Positions 43,507-53,415 of a stretch of DNA of 64,000 nt are shown piece after piece. Source of the DNA: Leeuwenhoekiella marinoflava DSM 3653 (GTDB lineage Bacteria > Bacteroidota > Bacteroidia > Flavobacteriales > Flavobacteriaceae); contig NZ_FQUN01000024.1 of NCBI RefSeq assembly GCF_900129005.1, positions 1-64,000 on the forward strand, read 5' to 3'. Each line of letters opens with the position of its first letter. Position 1 is the first letter of the stretch. The notes under the pieces were generated by a model. That model ran no database searches and had not been told where the DNA came from. It saw only the letters and a list, made by a program, of their open reading frames with translations. Made by a program: the position numbers and the translations under genes.

Positions 43507-43578
43507 AAAATCCATATTTTTTAACTACATTTAGAGATTAACCTTTTAGCATAACCACCCTAATTACCACCAGCGCTT

Positions 43579-44607
43579 ATGGGCTTTTTTGATTTTCTTA
43601 CCGAAGAAATAGCAATAGATCTAGGTACCGCAAACACACTCATCATACACAACGACAAAGTTGTGGTTGACAGTCCTTCTATTGTTGCCCGTGACCGGGT
43701 TAGCAACAAGATTATTGCTGCCGGTAAAGATGCTGCGATGATGCAGGGTAAAACACACGAAAACATCAAAACTATTCGCCCCTTGAAAGATGGTGTGATT
43801 GCAGATTTTGATGCCAGTGAGCAAATGATGAGCATGTTTATCAAAGAAATTCCTGCGCTTAAAAAACGCCTTTTTGCTCCTGCCCTTCGTATGGTGATTT
43901 GTATCCCTTCTGGGATTACAGAGGTTGAGATGCGAGCAGTAAAAGAAAGTGCAGAGCGTGTAAACGGTAAAGAAGTTTACCTAATTCACGAGCCTATGGC
44001 TGCGGCAATAGGTATTGGCGTTGACATTATGCAGCCTAAAGGGAATATGATTGTAGATATAGGTGGTGGTACTACAGAGATTGCTGTTATCGCTTTAGGT
44101 GGAATTGTATGTGACAAATCGGTTAAAATTGCAGGTGATGTATTTACAAATGACATCATTTACTATATGCGTACGCAACACAACTTATATGTGGGAGAAC
44201 GCAGTGCGGAAAAAATAAAAATACAAATAGGAGCGGCTACCGAAGATTTAGAAGTTCCGCCGGAAGATATGAGCGTTCAAGGTCGTGACTTGCTTACGGG
44301 TAAACCTAAGCAGGTTCAGATCTCTTTCCGTGAAATCGCTAAAGCATTAGATAAATCAATTTTACGTATTGAAGATGCTGTAATGGAAACTCTGTCCCAA
44401 ACTCCACCAGAACTTGCTGCTGATATTTACAATACCGGTATTTACCTTGCTGGTGGTGGTAGTATGTTACGCGGTCTTGACAAACGTTTATCTCAAAAAA
44501 CAGATTTACCGGTTTATATCGCAGAAGATCCGCTACGTGCTGTAGTTCGCGGTACCGGGATTACGCTTAAAAATCTTGCTAAATTCAAGAGCGTACTCAT
44601 CAAATAA
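43579..44607 (+). CDS. mreB: Rod-shape protein MreB
   Basis: The 342-aa actin homologue has the phosphate-1 loop IDLGTANTLI, IDFDA-type connect segment (GVIADFDASEQMMSMFI), VDIGGGTTEIAVI and the adenosine motif GIYLAGGGSMLRGLDKRL. It forms membrane filaments that guide cell-wall synthesis. First gene of mreB-mreC-mreD-mrdA-rodA. It ends 14 bases before mreC. Confidence 0.96.
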   Translation: MGFFDFLTEEIAIDLGTANTLIIHNDKVVVDSPSIVARDRVSNKIIAAGKDAAMMQGKTHENIKTIRPLKDGVIADFDASEQMMSMFIKEIPALKKRLFAPALRMVICIPSGITEVEMRAVKESAERVNGKEVYLIHEPMAAAIGIGVDIMQPKGNMIVDIGGGTTEIAVIALGGIVCDKSVKIAGDVFTNDIIYYMRTQHNLYVGERSAEKIKIQIGAATEDLEVPPEDMSVQGRDLLTGKPKQVQISFREIAKALDKSILRIEDAVMETLSQTPPELAADIYNTGIYLAGGGSMLRGLDKRLSQKTDLPVYIAEDPLRAVVRGTGITLKNLAKFKSVLIK

Positions 44608-44621
44608 TAGCATCGTGATTC

Positions 44622-45446
44622 ATGCAGCAAATTGTCAATTTTATAATAAAGTACAGAAACTTTCTGCTATTTGTCTTTTTGCTGTTCATCTCGCTAGTGT
44701 TTACCATTCAGTCACATTCGTATCACCGCAGTAAATTTGTCAATTCAGCTAACTTTTTAAGCGGAGGCATTTACAGCGGACTTGATGATATCACAACCTA
44801 TTTTGATCTAGAAGTCCATAACGAGCAACTTGTAGAAGAAAATAAACGCTTGAGAACACGGCTTCTTAACACGCGCGACAGCGTATCCAAAAAAACAGAC
44901 ACAGCAACTTATCATAAACGCTTTCAGTTTACTTCAGCTAAAGTAATCAACAACAACTACACGTTTAAAGACAACTTCCTAACTCTGCGAGCAGGTAGCA
45001 TAAATGGGTTGAAGCAAGATTTAGGAGTCATTACTAGTAAAGGAATTGTGGGGATTGTAGATAATGTTTCTACAAATTACGCTACGGTAATAAGTATTCT
45101 TAATAGCAATTCTCAGATAAATGCAAAGCTTAAGAAAAGTAACCATTTTGGAATTCTAGTATGGAAAGGCGGTGATCCTAATATCGTAGATCTCATAGAT
45201 GTTCAATCTAAAGCTCCGGTTAAAATGGGAGATACAATCGTGACTGGCGGAAAATCTACTATTTTCCCTGAAGGAATTGGCATTGGAACTATTAACTCTT
45301 TTGAACTGGACCCCAGTGAAAATTTTTACACCATAAAAGTGAAACTCTTTAACGACATGACTAATGTAGGTCACGTTTATATCATAGAGAATCTGGATCG
45401 CGAAGAAATAAAAATGCTAGAACAACAGACAGCAGATGAACACTAG
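44622..45446 (+). CDS. mreC: Rod-shape protein MreC
   Basis: The 274-aa protein has one N-terminal membrane helix (FLLFVFLLFISLVFTI), a coiled-coil segment (VEENKRLRTRLLNTRDSVSK), then the MreC beta domain with FLTLRAGSINGLKQDLGVIT, GIVGIVDNVSTNYATV and GDTIVTGGKSTIFPEGI. It links MreB and the elongation PBPs. It overlaps the mreD start by 11 bases. Confidence 0.93.
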   Translation: MQQIVNFIIKYRNFLLFVFLLFISLVFTIQSHSYHRSKFVNSANFLSGGIYSGLDDITTYFDLEVHNEQLVEENKRLRTRLLNTRDSVSKKTDTATYHKRFQFTSAKVINNNYTFKDNFLTLRAGSINGLKQDLGVITSKGIVGIVDNVSTNYATVISILNSNSQINAKLKKSNHFGILVWKGGDPNIVDLIDVQSKAPVKMGDTIVTGGKSTIFPEGIGIGTINSFELDPSENFYTIKVKLFNDMTNVGHVYIIENLDREEIKMLEQQTADEH

Positions 45447-45942
45447 TATCACTCGAAATATCATCCGTTTTGTTTTTCTGATTTTGGTACAGATTGCCAT
45501 TTTTAATCACATCAACTTTTTAGGTTATATCAACCCGTACCCGTATCTCTTGTTTGTAATCTTATTCCCTATTGGAGATAATAGGGGGCTGCTTCTATTC
45601 TTGAGTTTTCTATTAGGACTTTCTGTTGATATGTTCAGTAATAGTGGTGGTATGCACGCTGCCAGCTGTGTCACCGTTGCTTTCTTAAGACCGTGGATTC
45701 TTCAGTCGATATTCGGTATTGCTTATGAGTACAATGCCGTAAAAATTTCAAAAGCTGCATTTGGAGAACGCGCACTGTATATCAGTATTCTAGTTTTTAC
45801 ACATCATCTTCTGTTATTTTTCCTCGAAAGTTTTAACTTTTCTGATATAATCTATATACTTAAAAAGACGTTGTTTAGTGGAGCCTTTACCATGCTGCTC
45901 TGTTTACTATTTCTAACCCTCTTTAGTGTAAAGCGTAAATGA
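45436..45942 (+). CDS. mreD: Rod-shape protein MreD
   Basis: The 168-aa polytopic protein has about five membrane helices and the loops PYPYLLFVILFPIG and LLGLSVDMFSNSGGMHAA as in MreD. It is a subunit of the elongation complex. Its start overlaps mreC by 11 bases, and its stop overlaps the mrdA start by four bases (ATGA), which indicates strong translational coupling. Confidence 0.9.
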   Translation: MNTSITRNIIRFVFLILVQIAIFNHINFLGYINPYPYLLFVILFPIGDNRGLLLFLSFLLGLSVDMFSNSGGMHAASCVTVAFLRPWILQSIFGIAYEYNAVKISKAAFGERALYISILVFTHHLLLFFLESFNFSDIIYILKKTLFSGAFTMLLCLLFLTLFSVKRK

Positions 45943-47852
45943 GAAAAATCCTTCTTTTTTCAATTGTTTTGATTTCTGGTATTTTACTAACCGGAAGGCT
46001 TTTCTATTTGCAAATATTAGATACTTCATACGCAACACTTTCTGTAAATAACGCTATAAAACGCGTTTACGATTATCCACAACGGGGTCACATTTATGAT
46101 CGCAACGGCAATCTCTTAGTCAGCAATCAGCCTTCTTACGATGTGATGGTAATTCCGCGTGAAGTAAAAGCTTTTGACACCACAGAGTTTTGCGGATTAC
46201 TAAAAATGACCAAGGAAGCTTTAAAAACAAGATTAAGCAAAGCCCGAGTGTATTCACCCAGATTACCTTCTATTGTAATTCCGCAGCTCACAAAATCTGA
46301 ATACGCGTATTTGCAGGAAAAGATGCGGAAATATGAAGGCTTTTACATTCAAAAGCGCTCCTTACGTGATTATCAAGTAGATTTTGGCGCTAATTTTTTA
46401 GGATATATTGCTGAAGTTAATCGCTCTGACATTGAAGACAATCCATACTATCAGTCTGGTGACTTAAGAGGAAGAACCGGAGTTGAAAGACAATATGAAG
46501 AAACTTTACGTGGAGTAAAAGGCGTAAAATACATACAAAAAGACCGCTTTAACCGAGACATTGGCGCTTACAAAAACGGAACTTTGGATACCTTACCTCA
46601 GCCTGGTAAAGATCTTACATTAACCATAGATGCAGAGCTGCAGAAGTATGGAGAAGAATTAATGGTTAATAAACGTGGCGGAATCATTGCTATCGAACCC
46701 AGCACCGGCGAAATTTTAGCACTCATTTCTGCCCCCAATTATGATCCTAGTTTATTAGTAGGTCGTCAACGTTCTGCTAATTTCACAAAACTCTGGTACG
46801 ACACCATATCAAAACCCCTTTTTGATCGCAGTCTTCAGGCAGAATATCCACCAGGATCTCCTTTTAAAACGCTCAATGCCCTTATCGCATTACAAGAAAA
46901 CGTTGTGGATACTCAAGAAAGCTTTGCGTGTCACGGCGGCTATTATTACGGTTCCAGAGGTCGTAAACTAGGTTGTCACCACCATCCTAGTCCGTTGAGT
47001 ATGATTCCTGGTATTGCAAATTCATGTAATGCGTATTTTGCTAATGTTTATAGAAGAGTAATCGAAAAATACGACACGCCCCAAGAGGGAATGGACAAAT
47101 GGCATAATCATCTAGCCAGTTTTGGTCTTGGACAATATATGGGTACTGATCTACCTACCGGTCGCCCGGGCTATATCCCCGATAGCGACTATTACAACAG
47201 AGCTTACAAATACCCGAAATATAAATGGTTTAGTACAGCTACAATTTCTAATTCTATTGGTCAAGGAGAAGTAAGTCTTACGCCTATTCAATTGGCAAAT
47301 GTTACAGCTACAATTGCAAATAGAGGTTGGTATTACACCCCACATATCGTTAAAAAAATAGAAGATCAAACCGAATTAATACCCGAAGAATACCGTACTA
47401 AAAACGTAACCACAATTGACCCGGTCAATTTTGAACCGGTAGTTGAAGGTATGTTTGGCGCCTATAACTATGGTACAGCAGCAGGTGTCAAAATCCCGGG
47501 TATAGAAATCTGTGGAAAAACAGGTACTGCTGAAAATTACACCAAAATAGATGGTAAACGTCAGCAACTTACCGACCACTCTATTTTTGTTGCATTTGCG
47601 CCTAAAGACAATCCTAAAATTGCTATTGCTGTTTTTGTTGAAAACGGATACTGGGGCGGAAGATACGGAGGTAAAATTGCCAGTTTGATGATCGAAAAGC
47701 ATATCAAAGGTGAGATTACCAGAACAGATCTTGAAGACTGGATTCTAACACACAGCCTTGAAGAAGAATATGCAAAACCACTTAGCGGAAAACCATTTCC
47801 TATTAATGATGGTAAAAAAATTAGCGGGAAAGTAGAAAAACCTATCTTATAA
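45939..47852 (+). CDS. mrdA: Penicillin-binding protein 2 (elongation transpeptidase)
   Basis: The 637-aa class B PBP has an N-terminal membrane helix, the RGHIYDRNGNLLVSNQPSYDV dimerisation segment, and a transpeptidase domain with the three active-site motifs: SPFK (in PPGSPFKTL), SCN (in ANSCNAYF) and KTG (in CGKTGTAEN). It cross-links peptidoglycan along the cell side. Start and stop overlap mreD and rodA by four bases and one base. The C-terminus has a short lysine-rich tail past the domain. Confidence 0.96.
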   Translation: MRKILLFSIVLISGILLTGRLFYLQILDTSYATLSVNNAIKRVYDYPQRGHIYDRNGNLLVSNQPSYDVMVIPREVKAFDTTEFCGLLKMTKEALKTRLSKARVYSPRLPSIVIPQLTKSEYAYLQEKMRKYEGFYIQKRSLRDYQVDFGANFLGYIAEVNRSDIEDNPYYQSGDLRGRTGVERQYEETLRGVKGVKYIQKDRFNRDIGAYKNGTLDTLPQPGKDLTLTIDAELQKYGEELMVNKRGGIIAIEPSTGEILALISAPNYDPSLLVGRQRSANFTKLWYDTISKPLFDRSLQAEYPPGSPFKTLNALIALQENVVDTQESFACHGGYYYGSRGRKLGCHHHPSPLSMIPGIANSCNAYFANVYRRVIEKYDTPQEGMDKWHNHLASFGLGQYMGTDLPTGRPGYIPDSDYYNRAYKYPKYKWFSTATISNSIGQGEVSLTPIQLANVTATIANRGWYYTPHIVKKIEDQTELIPEEYRTKNVTTIDPVNFEPVVEGMFGAYNYGTAAGVKIPGIEICGKTGTAENYTKIDGKRQQLTDHSIFVAFAPKDNPKIAIAVFVENGYWGGRYGGKIASLMIEKHIKGEITRTDLEDWILTHSLEEEYAKPLSGKPFPINDGKKISGKVEKPIL

Positions 47853-49117
47853 TGGGAATCACTTCTCGCAACAACCGCGGTAATTTTGACTGGCTTCTAA
47901 TTGTAATTTTTCTGGCATTGGTTGGTATAGGCTGGGTTAATATTTATTCAGCTTCTATAGATCCATCAGGAGTTTCAGATTTTTTTGATCTGAGTAATTT
48001 ATACACGAGGCAATTGCTCTTTATAGGACTAAGCTTTCTGATAATTATCTTTGTACTATCCTTAGACGCAAAATTTTTTGAACGTTTTGCGAGTGTTATT
48101 TATGTCACCTCGATACTTTCGCTTTTAGGCTTATTTGTCTTCGGAAAAAATATTTCAGGAGCGACGAGTTGGTATTCTTTTGGAAGCTTCGGTTTACAAC
48201 CTAGTGAGTTTGCTAAAGCTGCAACAGCTCTGGCTTTAGCAAAATATCTGAGTGACATTCAAACCGATGTGAAATCATTTTCTCATCAACTGCGTGCATT
48301 TGTAATCATCGTTTTACCGGCAATTTGTATTGTACCCCAACCAGACCCCGGAAGCGCGCTTGTTTACGCAGCTTTCTTTTTCCCACTATATCGTGAAGGT
48401 TTGTCTGGTATTTACCTTATAATAGGATCTATCACTATAGCTTTGTTTGTACTTACCCTTGCTTTTGGCCCCATTTACATCATTGCCGGCATTGTATTGA
48501 TCGCGCTCTTTTTATTGATTAAAAACCGAAAGAAACGCTTTGGCAAACGCTATTTCTACATGCTTCCTATAGTATCAATCTTATTTGTTTTCTCTGTAAA
48601 TTATATCTTTCAGAATATATTTGAGCAAAGACACAGAGACCGTTTTAATGTAGTTCTTGGAAAAGAAGTAGACTTAAAAAGTATAGGATACAACACGTAT
48701 CAATCTGAGATTGCAATTGGAAATGGCGGACTTACAGGAAAAGGTTTTTTAAAAGGTACACAAACCAAAGGTAACTTCGTCCCTGAGCAACATACTGATT
48801 ATATTTTCAGCACCGTAGGCGAAGAATGGGGCTTTTTGGGAAGCTCGCTAGTTATCATTCTATTTGTCGGACTAATGTTGCGTATTATCTTTTTGGCAGA
48901 GCGGCAAAAGAATCAATTTAGTCGCATTTATGGCTATAGCATAGCGGGGATATTATTCATACACTTTTTGGTGAATATAGGTATGGTTACCGGTGTTTTC
49001 CCAACTGTTGGTATCCCGTTACCCTTTTTCAGTTATGGTGGTTCTGGGCTTTGGGGCTTTACGATTCTGCTCTTTATTTTTGTAAAACTCGACAGTAATC
49101 GGGTTAACGAATGGTAA
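47852..49117 (+). CDS. rodA: Rod-shape glycosyltransferase RodA (SEDS family)
   Basis: The 421-aa protein has about ten membrane helices. SEDS marks include LQPSEFAKAATALALAKYLS, PDPGSALVYAAFFFPLY, a large loop with YQSEIAIGNGGLTGKGFLKGTQTKGNFVPEQHTDYIFS, and the C-terminal FPTVGIPLPFFSYGGSG. It polymerises glycan strands with PBP2. Last gene of the operon. Its start overlaps the mrdA stop by one base. An extra stretch with FLLIKNRKKRFGKR lies in a central loop. Confidence 0.95.
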   Translation: MGITSRNNRGNFDWLLIVIFLALVGIGWVNIYSASIDPSGVSDFFDLSNLYTRQLLFIGLSFLIIIFVLSLDAKFFERFASVIYVTSILSLLGLFVFGKNISGATSWYSFGSFGLQPSEFAKAATALALAKYLSDIQTDVKSFSHQLRAFVIIVLPAICIVPQPDPGSALVYAAFFFPLYREGLSGIYLIIGSITIALFVLTLAFGPIYIIAGIVLIALFLLIKNRKKRFGKRYFYMLPIVSILFVFSVNYIFQNIFEQRHRDRFNVVLGKEVDLKSIGYNTYQSEIAIGNGGLTGKGFLKGTQTKGNFVPEQHTDYIFSTVGEEWGFLGSSLVIILFVGLMLRIIFLAERQKNQFSRIYGYSIAGILFIHFLVNIGMVTGVFPTVGIPLPFFSYGGSGLWGFTILLFIFVKLDSNRVNEW

Positions 49118-49211
49118 ACTACCTTGAGGCAAACCCATAGGCATTAAAAGATAATAGTTTTTTACTTCGAGGCAATCCTTGTATCATTTAAATCTCGATT
49201 ATCGAGTAAGA
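49118..49211. other. Intergenic region after rodA
   Basis: This convergent gap of 94 bases holds two similar words (CTTGAGGCAAACC and CTTCGAGGCAATCC) and a 13-base near-palindrome CTCGATTATCGAG (49194-49206). No T-tailed terminator was recognised, although the palindrome could act as one. Confidence 0.4.
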
Positions 49212-50021
49212 TTAAAATTTCCAATCCTTAAGCAATTTGCTTTTTTCTATTCGATTTTCTTCTGAATCTTCAAGCTTTGGAAAGAAATCAATTCCTGTTA
49301 CAAACTCTAAGCTATCTACCGAAACCACGAATTCTTTTAAGTCTTTACCACTTTCGCTATGCGGAATTAAAAAAGCTAAACACGTGTAGCCGGAAGCATT
49401 TTCCCGAAGCACTATTTTATAAAAAGCATGTGGCACAACGACCTCCTCATCTCCTATAGCTGCCAACGGATCTGCTAAAACTCCAGCAGTAACGACGGTA
49501 ACTTTAGTATATCGTTTGGCCCAGTCTCTAACCTGATTTTCTAATCTGTTCCAAACACCACTATTAAATCTGTGTAATTGCGGACTTATATTACTGGTTA
49601 AAAAGGTTTCATTATACGCTTGTGTACTGAAACTACGATCTTTGGCGGAACATAAATGACCGCGATCATAACCACTGTTTTTATAATTGCGCCAGTCTGC
49701 TGCTCCGGTAGCCACAGCTGCATCAATATCAAAATACGGTCTACTCATCACCTCAACCCTTTTTAATTGATCATGAGTGAGCGTGTACGCAACCCAAGCA
49801 GCCTGTTCTGCAGGTTCATCATAACTTAACGTATAATACTTATGATGTACAATGGTGTTATTTTCAGCCTTCGGAAGAAAAAAAGATAAGGCTTGTGATT
49901 TTACAACTTCGCCTGCTTCTACACGTTCTTTCTTTTCTTGGTTTTCTAAATATTTTTCCCCTAAAACAATAAGCGTAATCACCACCATCATCAAAAGTGG
50001 ATAAGTATATTTTCTGTTCAT
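49212..50021 (-). CDS. DNA/RNA non-specific endonuclease (NUC1 family)
   Basis: The 269-aa protein has an N-terminal membrane anchor or signal (YPLLMMVVITLIVLG), then the nuclease domain with YDRGHLCSAKDRSF, the DRGH motif holding the general-base histidine, and a following N-rich metal-binding area (TFLTSNISPQLHRFNSGVWNRLENQVR). It should cut DNA and RNA outside the cytoplasm, for example to obtain nutrients. It abuts the OppC-like permease gene upstream and is probably last in a three-gene operon. Confidence 0.92.
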   Translation of the reverse strand: MNRKYTYPLLMMVVITLIVLGEKYLENQEKKERVEAGEVVKSQALSFFLPKAENNTIVHHKYYTLSYDEPAEQAAWVAYTLTHDQLKRVEVMSRPYFDIDAAVATGAADWRNYKNSGYDRGHLCSAKDRSFSTQAYNETFLTSNISPQLHRFNSGVWNRLENQVRDWAKRYTKVTVVTAGVLADPLAAIGDEEVVVPHAFYKIVLRENASGYTCLAFLIPHSESGKDLKEFVVSVDSLEFVTGIDFFPKLEDSEENRIEKSKLLKDWKF

Positions 50022-51140
50022 TTAATTAACTCCTTTTACATCGAGAGCATCTCGCAGAGCATTCCCCATAAGCATAAATGCCATTACCAGACTCATAATT
50101 GCGAGACCGGGAATTATAGCCAAATAGGCTTTCCCTAAAATAATATATGAATAATGATCTTTAATCATCGCTCCCCAGCTGGGAACTGGCGGTTGCGCGC
50201 CAATACCTAAAAAGCTTAAACCACTCTCTATTAAAATCGCACCAGCAAAATTCGCTGCGCTAATTACAATTACCGGCGCTAAAATATTTGGTAAAATATG
50301 CTTAAAAAGAATGCGCATATCTTTATACCCTAGAGCACGTGCTGCGGTTACATATTGCGCTTCTTTCACACTCAATACCTGCCCTCTAACAACGCGAGCC
50401 ACCTCAACCCACATTGTCAGTCCAACCGCTATAAAAACCTGCCAAAACCCCTTCCCTAAGGCAAGAGTAATAGCAATCACAAGAAGCAAGGTAGGGATAG
50501 ACCAAGTCACGTTTATAGTCCACATTATAAAGGCGTCTAGCTTACCTCCATAATAACCGCCAACCGCACCTAAAAACACTCCTATAAGCAAAGAAATCAA
50601 AACAGCAACAAAACCGATACTGAAGGAGATTCGTGTACCAATAAGCATTCTGCTCAAAAGATCCCGACCGTATTTATCAGTTCCTAAAAGAAAGGTTTTT
50701 TCGTTTATGAATTGCTCTGCAAAATTTTCAATATTAATAGCAGTCACCCCAAACTCATCTAACGGAATTGCTTTGGTTAACTCAAGAGATGCATCTTCAG
50801 AATATGGTACATATTCAACCTCGTCGTCAATAATTTCAAAAGAAGTAATGGGTATTTCTGAATCGGTATTTGTTGCACCGGTAAAAGCTCTGCTAATAAA
50901 ACTTTGATCAGCAACTTTAGGCCCGGGAACAGTAAGCATTTTCACCGTAAAACCCGGCTTTTTTGAATGTACCGCCAAGTGCATTTGATTTGCATTACGC
51001 GAATCATCAGGCGCTATGAGGTACGCAAAAAGTGCCACCAAACCACAAAATAAGATATATACAAAACTCAAAACGCCCCAGAAATTTCGTTTGAATTTCC
51101 GGAGCGCTAAGTGAGTTAATGAACTAGAATTTTCTGCCAT
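50022..51140 (-). CDS. OppC/DppC-type ABC transporter permease
   Basis: The 372-aa protein has an N-terminal OppC_N-like helix (FVYILFCGLVALFAYLIAP), a periplasmic stretch of about 110 residues that is longer than usual, then the BPD_transp_1 domain with the GTDKYGRDLLSRMLIGTRISFSIG start and the EAA loop (ARALGYKDMRILFKHILPNIL). It should take part in peptide or similar uptake, but no partner permease, ATPase or binding protein lies beside it, so the rest must be elsewhere. It is between the tail-specific protease (three bases upstream) and the nuclease (directly downstream). Confidence 0.88.
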   Translation of the reverse strand: MAENSSSLTHLALRKFKRNFWGVLSFVYILFCGLVALFAYLIAPDDSRNANQMHLAVHSKKPGFTVKMLTVPGPKVADQSFISRAFTGATNTDSEIPITSFEIIDDEVEYVPYSEDASLELTKAIPLDEFGVTAINIENFAEQFINEKTFLLGTDKYGRDLLSRMLIGTRISFSIGFVAVLISLLIGVFLGAVGGYYGGKLDAFIMWTINVTWSIPTLLLVIAITLALGKGFWQVFIAVGLTMWVEVARVVRGQVLSVKEAQYVTAARALGYKDMRILFKHILPNILAPVIVISAANFAGAILIESGLSFLGIGAQPPVPSWGAMIKDHYSYIILGKAYLAIIPGLAIMSLVMAFMLMGNALRDALDVKGVN

Positions 51141-51143
51141 CGG

Positions 51144-53291
51144 TTAATCCCTAACGTCAGCCAATTTACCTCTTCTAATATTATTTGTTTTTAAATCTTC
51201 AAGAACATTTATAGCTTCTTCCATATAAACATCTTTTGCAAGATCTTCATGCCAGCGCTCGCGCTTTTGTTTTAAAATAGTGTCGCTCTCAAATTCCTTA
51301 AGTTCATAAGGAAGTGATTTGTAAGTAAGGTCTGATTTGTAATCTTTCAATCCTTCAAACTGCTTAGCTTCTTTTTCATTCTGCTTAACTTTTGCAGCAT
51401 AAGCATCAATATTTAAAGGCCATACAGATTCATCTTGCTTGCTCTTGATCCACTTTGCATTTTCCTCAATAAGCTGTAACTGCTTATTTTTTGCCATTCT
51501 AGTATTACTGTTATTTATGGTTTGCTCATAATCAATATAACCATCCCAAACCTCATAATCTGCAGCCGCAATTTTATCCCAAGGTAACGGATTTTCTAAA
51601 TCCTTTTCACCTATATCAATATAACTGTACTTATCTGGAACAACCACATCACTTTTCACTCCTTCAAGTTGTGTAGATCCACCATTAATTCGATAGAACT
51701 TTTGCGTAGTGATTTTCAAAGCTCCCATATCTCCTAAATCATTCTGGCGTAACCAACGGTTAAGGTCATAAACATTCTGAACAGTTCCTTTACCGTATGT
51801 CTGCTTACTACCTATAATAACTGCTCTTTTATAATCTTGCATTGCTGCAGCAAGAATTTCACTTGCCGAAGCAGAAATTTCATTCACCAAAATAACAAGA
51901 GGCTTTTCCCATAAAATCTCAGGATCCTTGTCTTTTAGAATTTCGCTTTCAGCTCCATTAGATTTAACCTGTACGATAGGTCCTTCTTTAATAAATAAAC
52001 CGGCGATATCCACAACAGTAGACAATGAACCACCACCGTTACTTCTTAAGTCAATCACAAGACCGTCAACATCCTGTTCTTTTAAACGAATGATTTCTTT
52101 CTTAACATCTGTAGCTGCGTTACGCTCTTCAGCGTTTTGCATATCAAAATAGAACTTAGGCAAATTGATAACGCCATAATTACGCTCATCTTTTTCAACA
52201 GTAGTTGATTTTGCATAGGTTTCCTCAAGCTCTACCACATCACGAGTAATAGCTATGTTTTGTGTAGAACCATCTTTCTTCTTTACGTTTAGAGTAACCA
52301 CAGTTCCTTTAGGTCCTTTGATCAACTCTACTGCATCATCAAGCCTCATCCCGACAACACTGGTTGCAACATCTTCATCTGCTTGCTTAACTTTTAAAAT
52401 GATATCACCTTCTTCAAGTTCTTCACCTCTCCAGGCAGGACCACCAGAAATAACCTCAGTTATACTTATCTCGTTGCTTTTTTTCTGAAGTCTTGCTCCA
52501 ATACCCTGAAACTGACCACTCATTTGCATATCAAAACGATCTTTATCTACAGGCCCGAAATATGTTGTATGCGGATCAAATTCTTCCACAATCGTATTGA
52601 TATATACAGAAAAATAATCTTCACGATCCAACTCATTAGCAAACTCAAAATACTCTACTAATGACTTTTTTGTAGTCTCTCTAGATTCTTTTTCAATCTC
52701 ATCTTTAGATAGTGCCGTATAACCTGTAGAGTCTTCAGCCTTTTTAGTTTCTTCTTCAAGACGATCATAATACCCACCTATCGCACTAAACTTCAATTGA
52801 TTTTTCCATCTAGACTTTAATTCCTTACGAGTTTTAGCATAATCAAGATTTTCATAATCTGTATCTATAGTCTCGTCTTCATCGTAATCAAAAGGTTGTT
52901 CTAGAACCTCGTCATAGATTTTTTTAGAATCTTCCATACGCTCTCTTAATCGCGTATATGCCAAGTCAAAAAAGCTGATATCCTCATTGCGAATCTGATC
53001 ATCTATTTGATACTTAAATTCCTCAAATTCTTTGATGTCGCTCTGTAAGAAATAACGCTTTAAAGGATCTAATGAAGTAACAAAGTCATTAAAAACCTGC
53101 TCTGAAAACTCATCATTAAATTCTTTTGCGTCATAATGACCTTTTTCTAAAACATAAGAAATAAGGCTTATAAGCACTTTATCTTTTCCGGGATCTTCAT
53201 CACTTGTGGTAAAACTGCAAGAAGCCGCAGCTAACAATAAGGCCAAAACAAGAACCTTCGCATTCTTTATCATAATATGTTGCATTTTCAT
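51144..53291 (-). CDS. Tail-specific protease (Prc/CtpA, peptidase S41)
   Basis: The 715-aa protein has a signal with lipobox-like AAASC. I note M7 (at 53273) as an alternative start that gives a tighter signal. An N-terminal helical domain (to about 230) precedes a PDZ domain (about 250-330), then the S41 core with the catalytic serine in NEISASASEILAAAMQDYKRA and the lysine in QTYGKGTVQ. The C-terminal part is helical and charged (DUF3340-like). It cleaves periplasmic proteins at their C-termini. It is divergent from surE and first of the protease-permease-nuclease operon. Confidence 0.93.
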   Translation of the reverse strand: MKMQHIMIKNAKVLVLALLLAAASCSFTTSDEDPGKDKVLISLISYVLEKGHYDAKEFNDEFSEQVFNDFVTSLDPLKRYFLQSDIKEFEEFKYQIDDQIRNEDISFFDLAYTRLRERMEDSKKIYDEVLEQPFDYDEDETIDTDYENLDYAKTRKELKSRWKNQLKFSAIGGYYDRLEEETKKAEDSTGYTALSKDEIEKESRETTKKSLVEYFEFANELDREDYFSVYINTIVEEFDPHTTYFGPVDKDRFDMQMSGQFQGIGARLQKKSNEISITEVISGGPAWRGEELEEGDIILKVKQADEDVATSVVGMRLDDAVELIKGPKGTVVTLNVKKKDGSTQNIAITRDVVELEETYAKSTTVEKDERNYGVINLPKFYFDMQNAEERNAATDVKKEIIRLKEQDVDGLVIDLRSNGGGSLSTVVDIAGLFIKEGPIVQVKSNGAESEILKDKDPEILWEKPLVILVNEISASASEILAAAMQDYKRAVIIGSKQTYGKGTVQNVYDLNRWLRQNDLGDMGALKITTQKFYRINGGSTQLEGVKSDVVVPDKYSYIDIGEKDLENPLPWDKIAAADYEVWDGYIDYEQTINNSNTRMAKNKQLQLIEENAKWIKSKQDESVWPLNIDAYAAKVKQNEKEAKQFEGLKDYKSDLTYKSLPYELKEFESDTILKQKRERWHEDLAKDVYMEEAINVLEDLKTNNIRRGKLADVRD

Positions 53292-53415
53292 CTTTTACTA
53301 GCAATCTACATTAAAAACCGTGCCACGGCTCATATTTGACGCCAACAATTTGTTAAACGTTAAGCCTCGGGATGGCTTGGTAATTTAGTATTTTAGCGGT
53401 AGAAAGCAAAACTAA

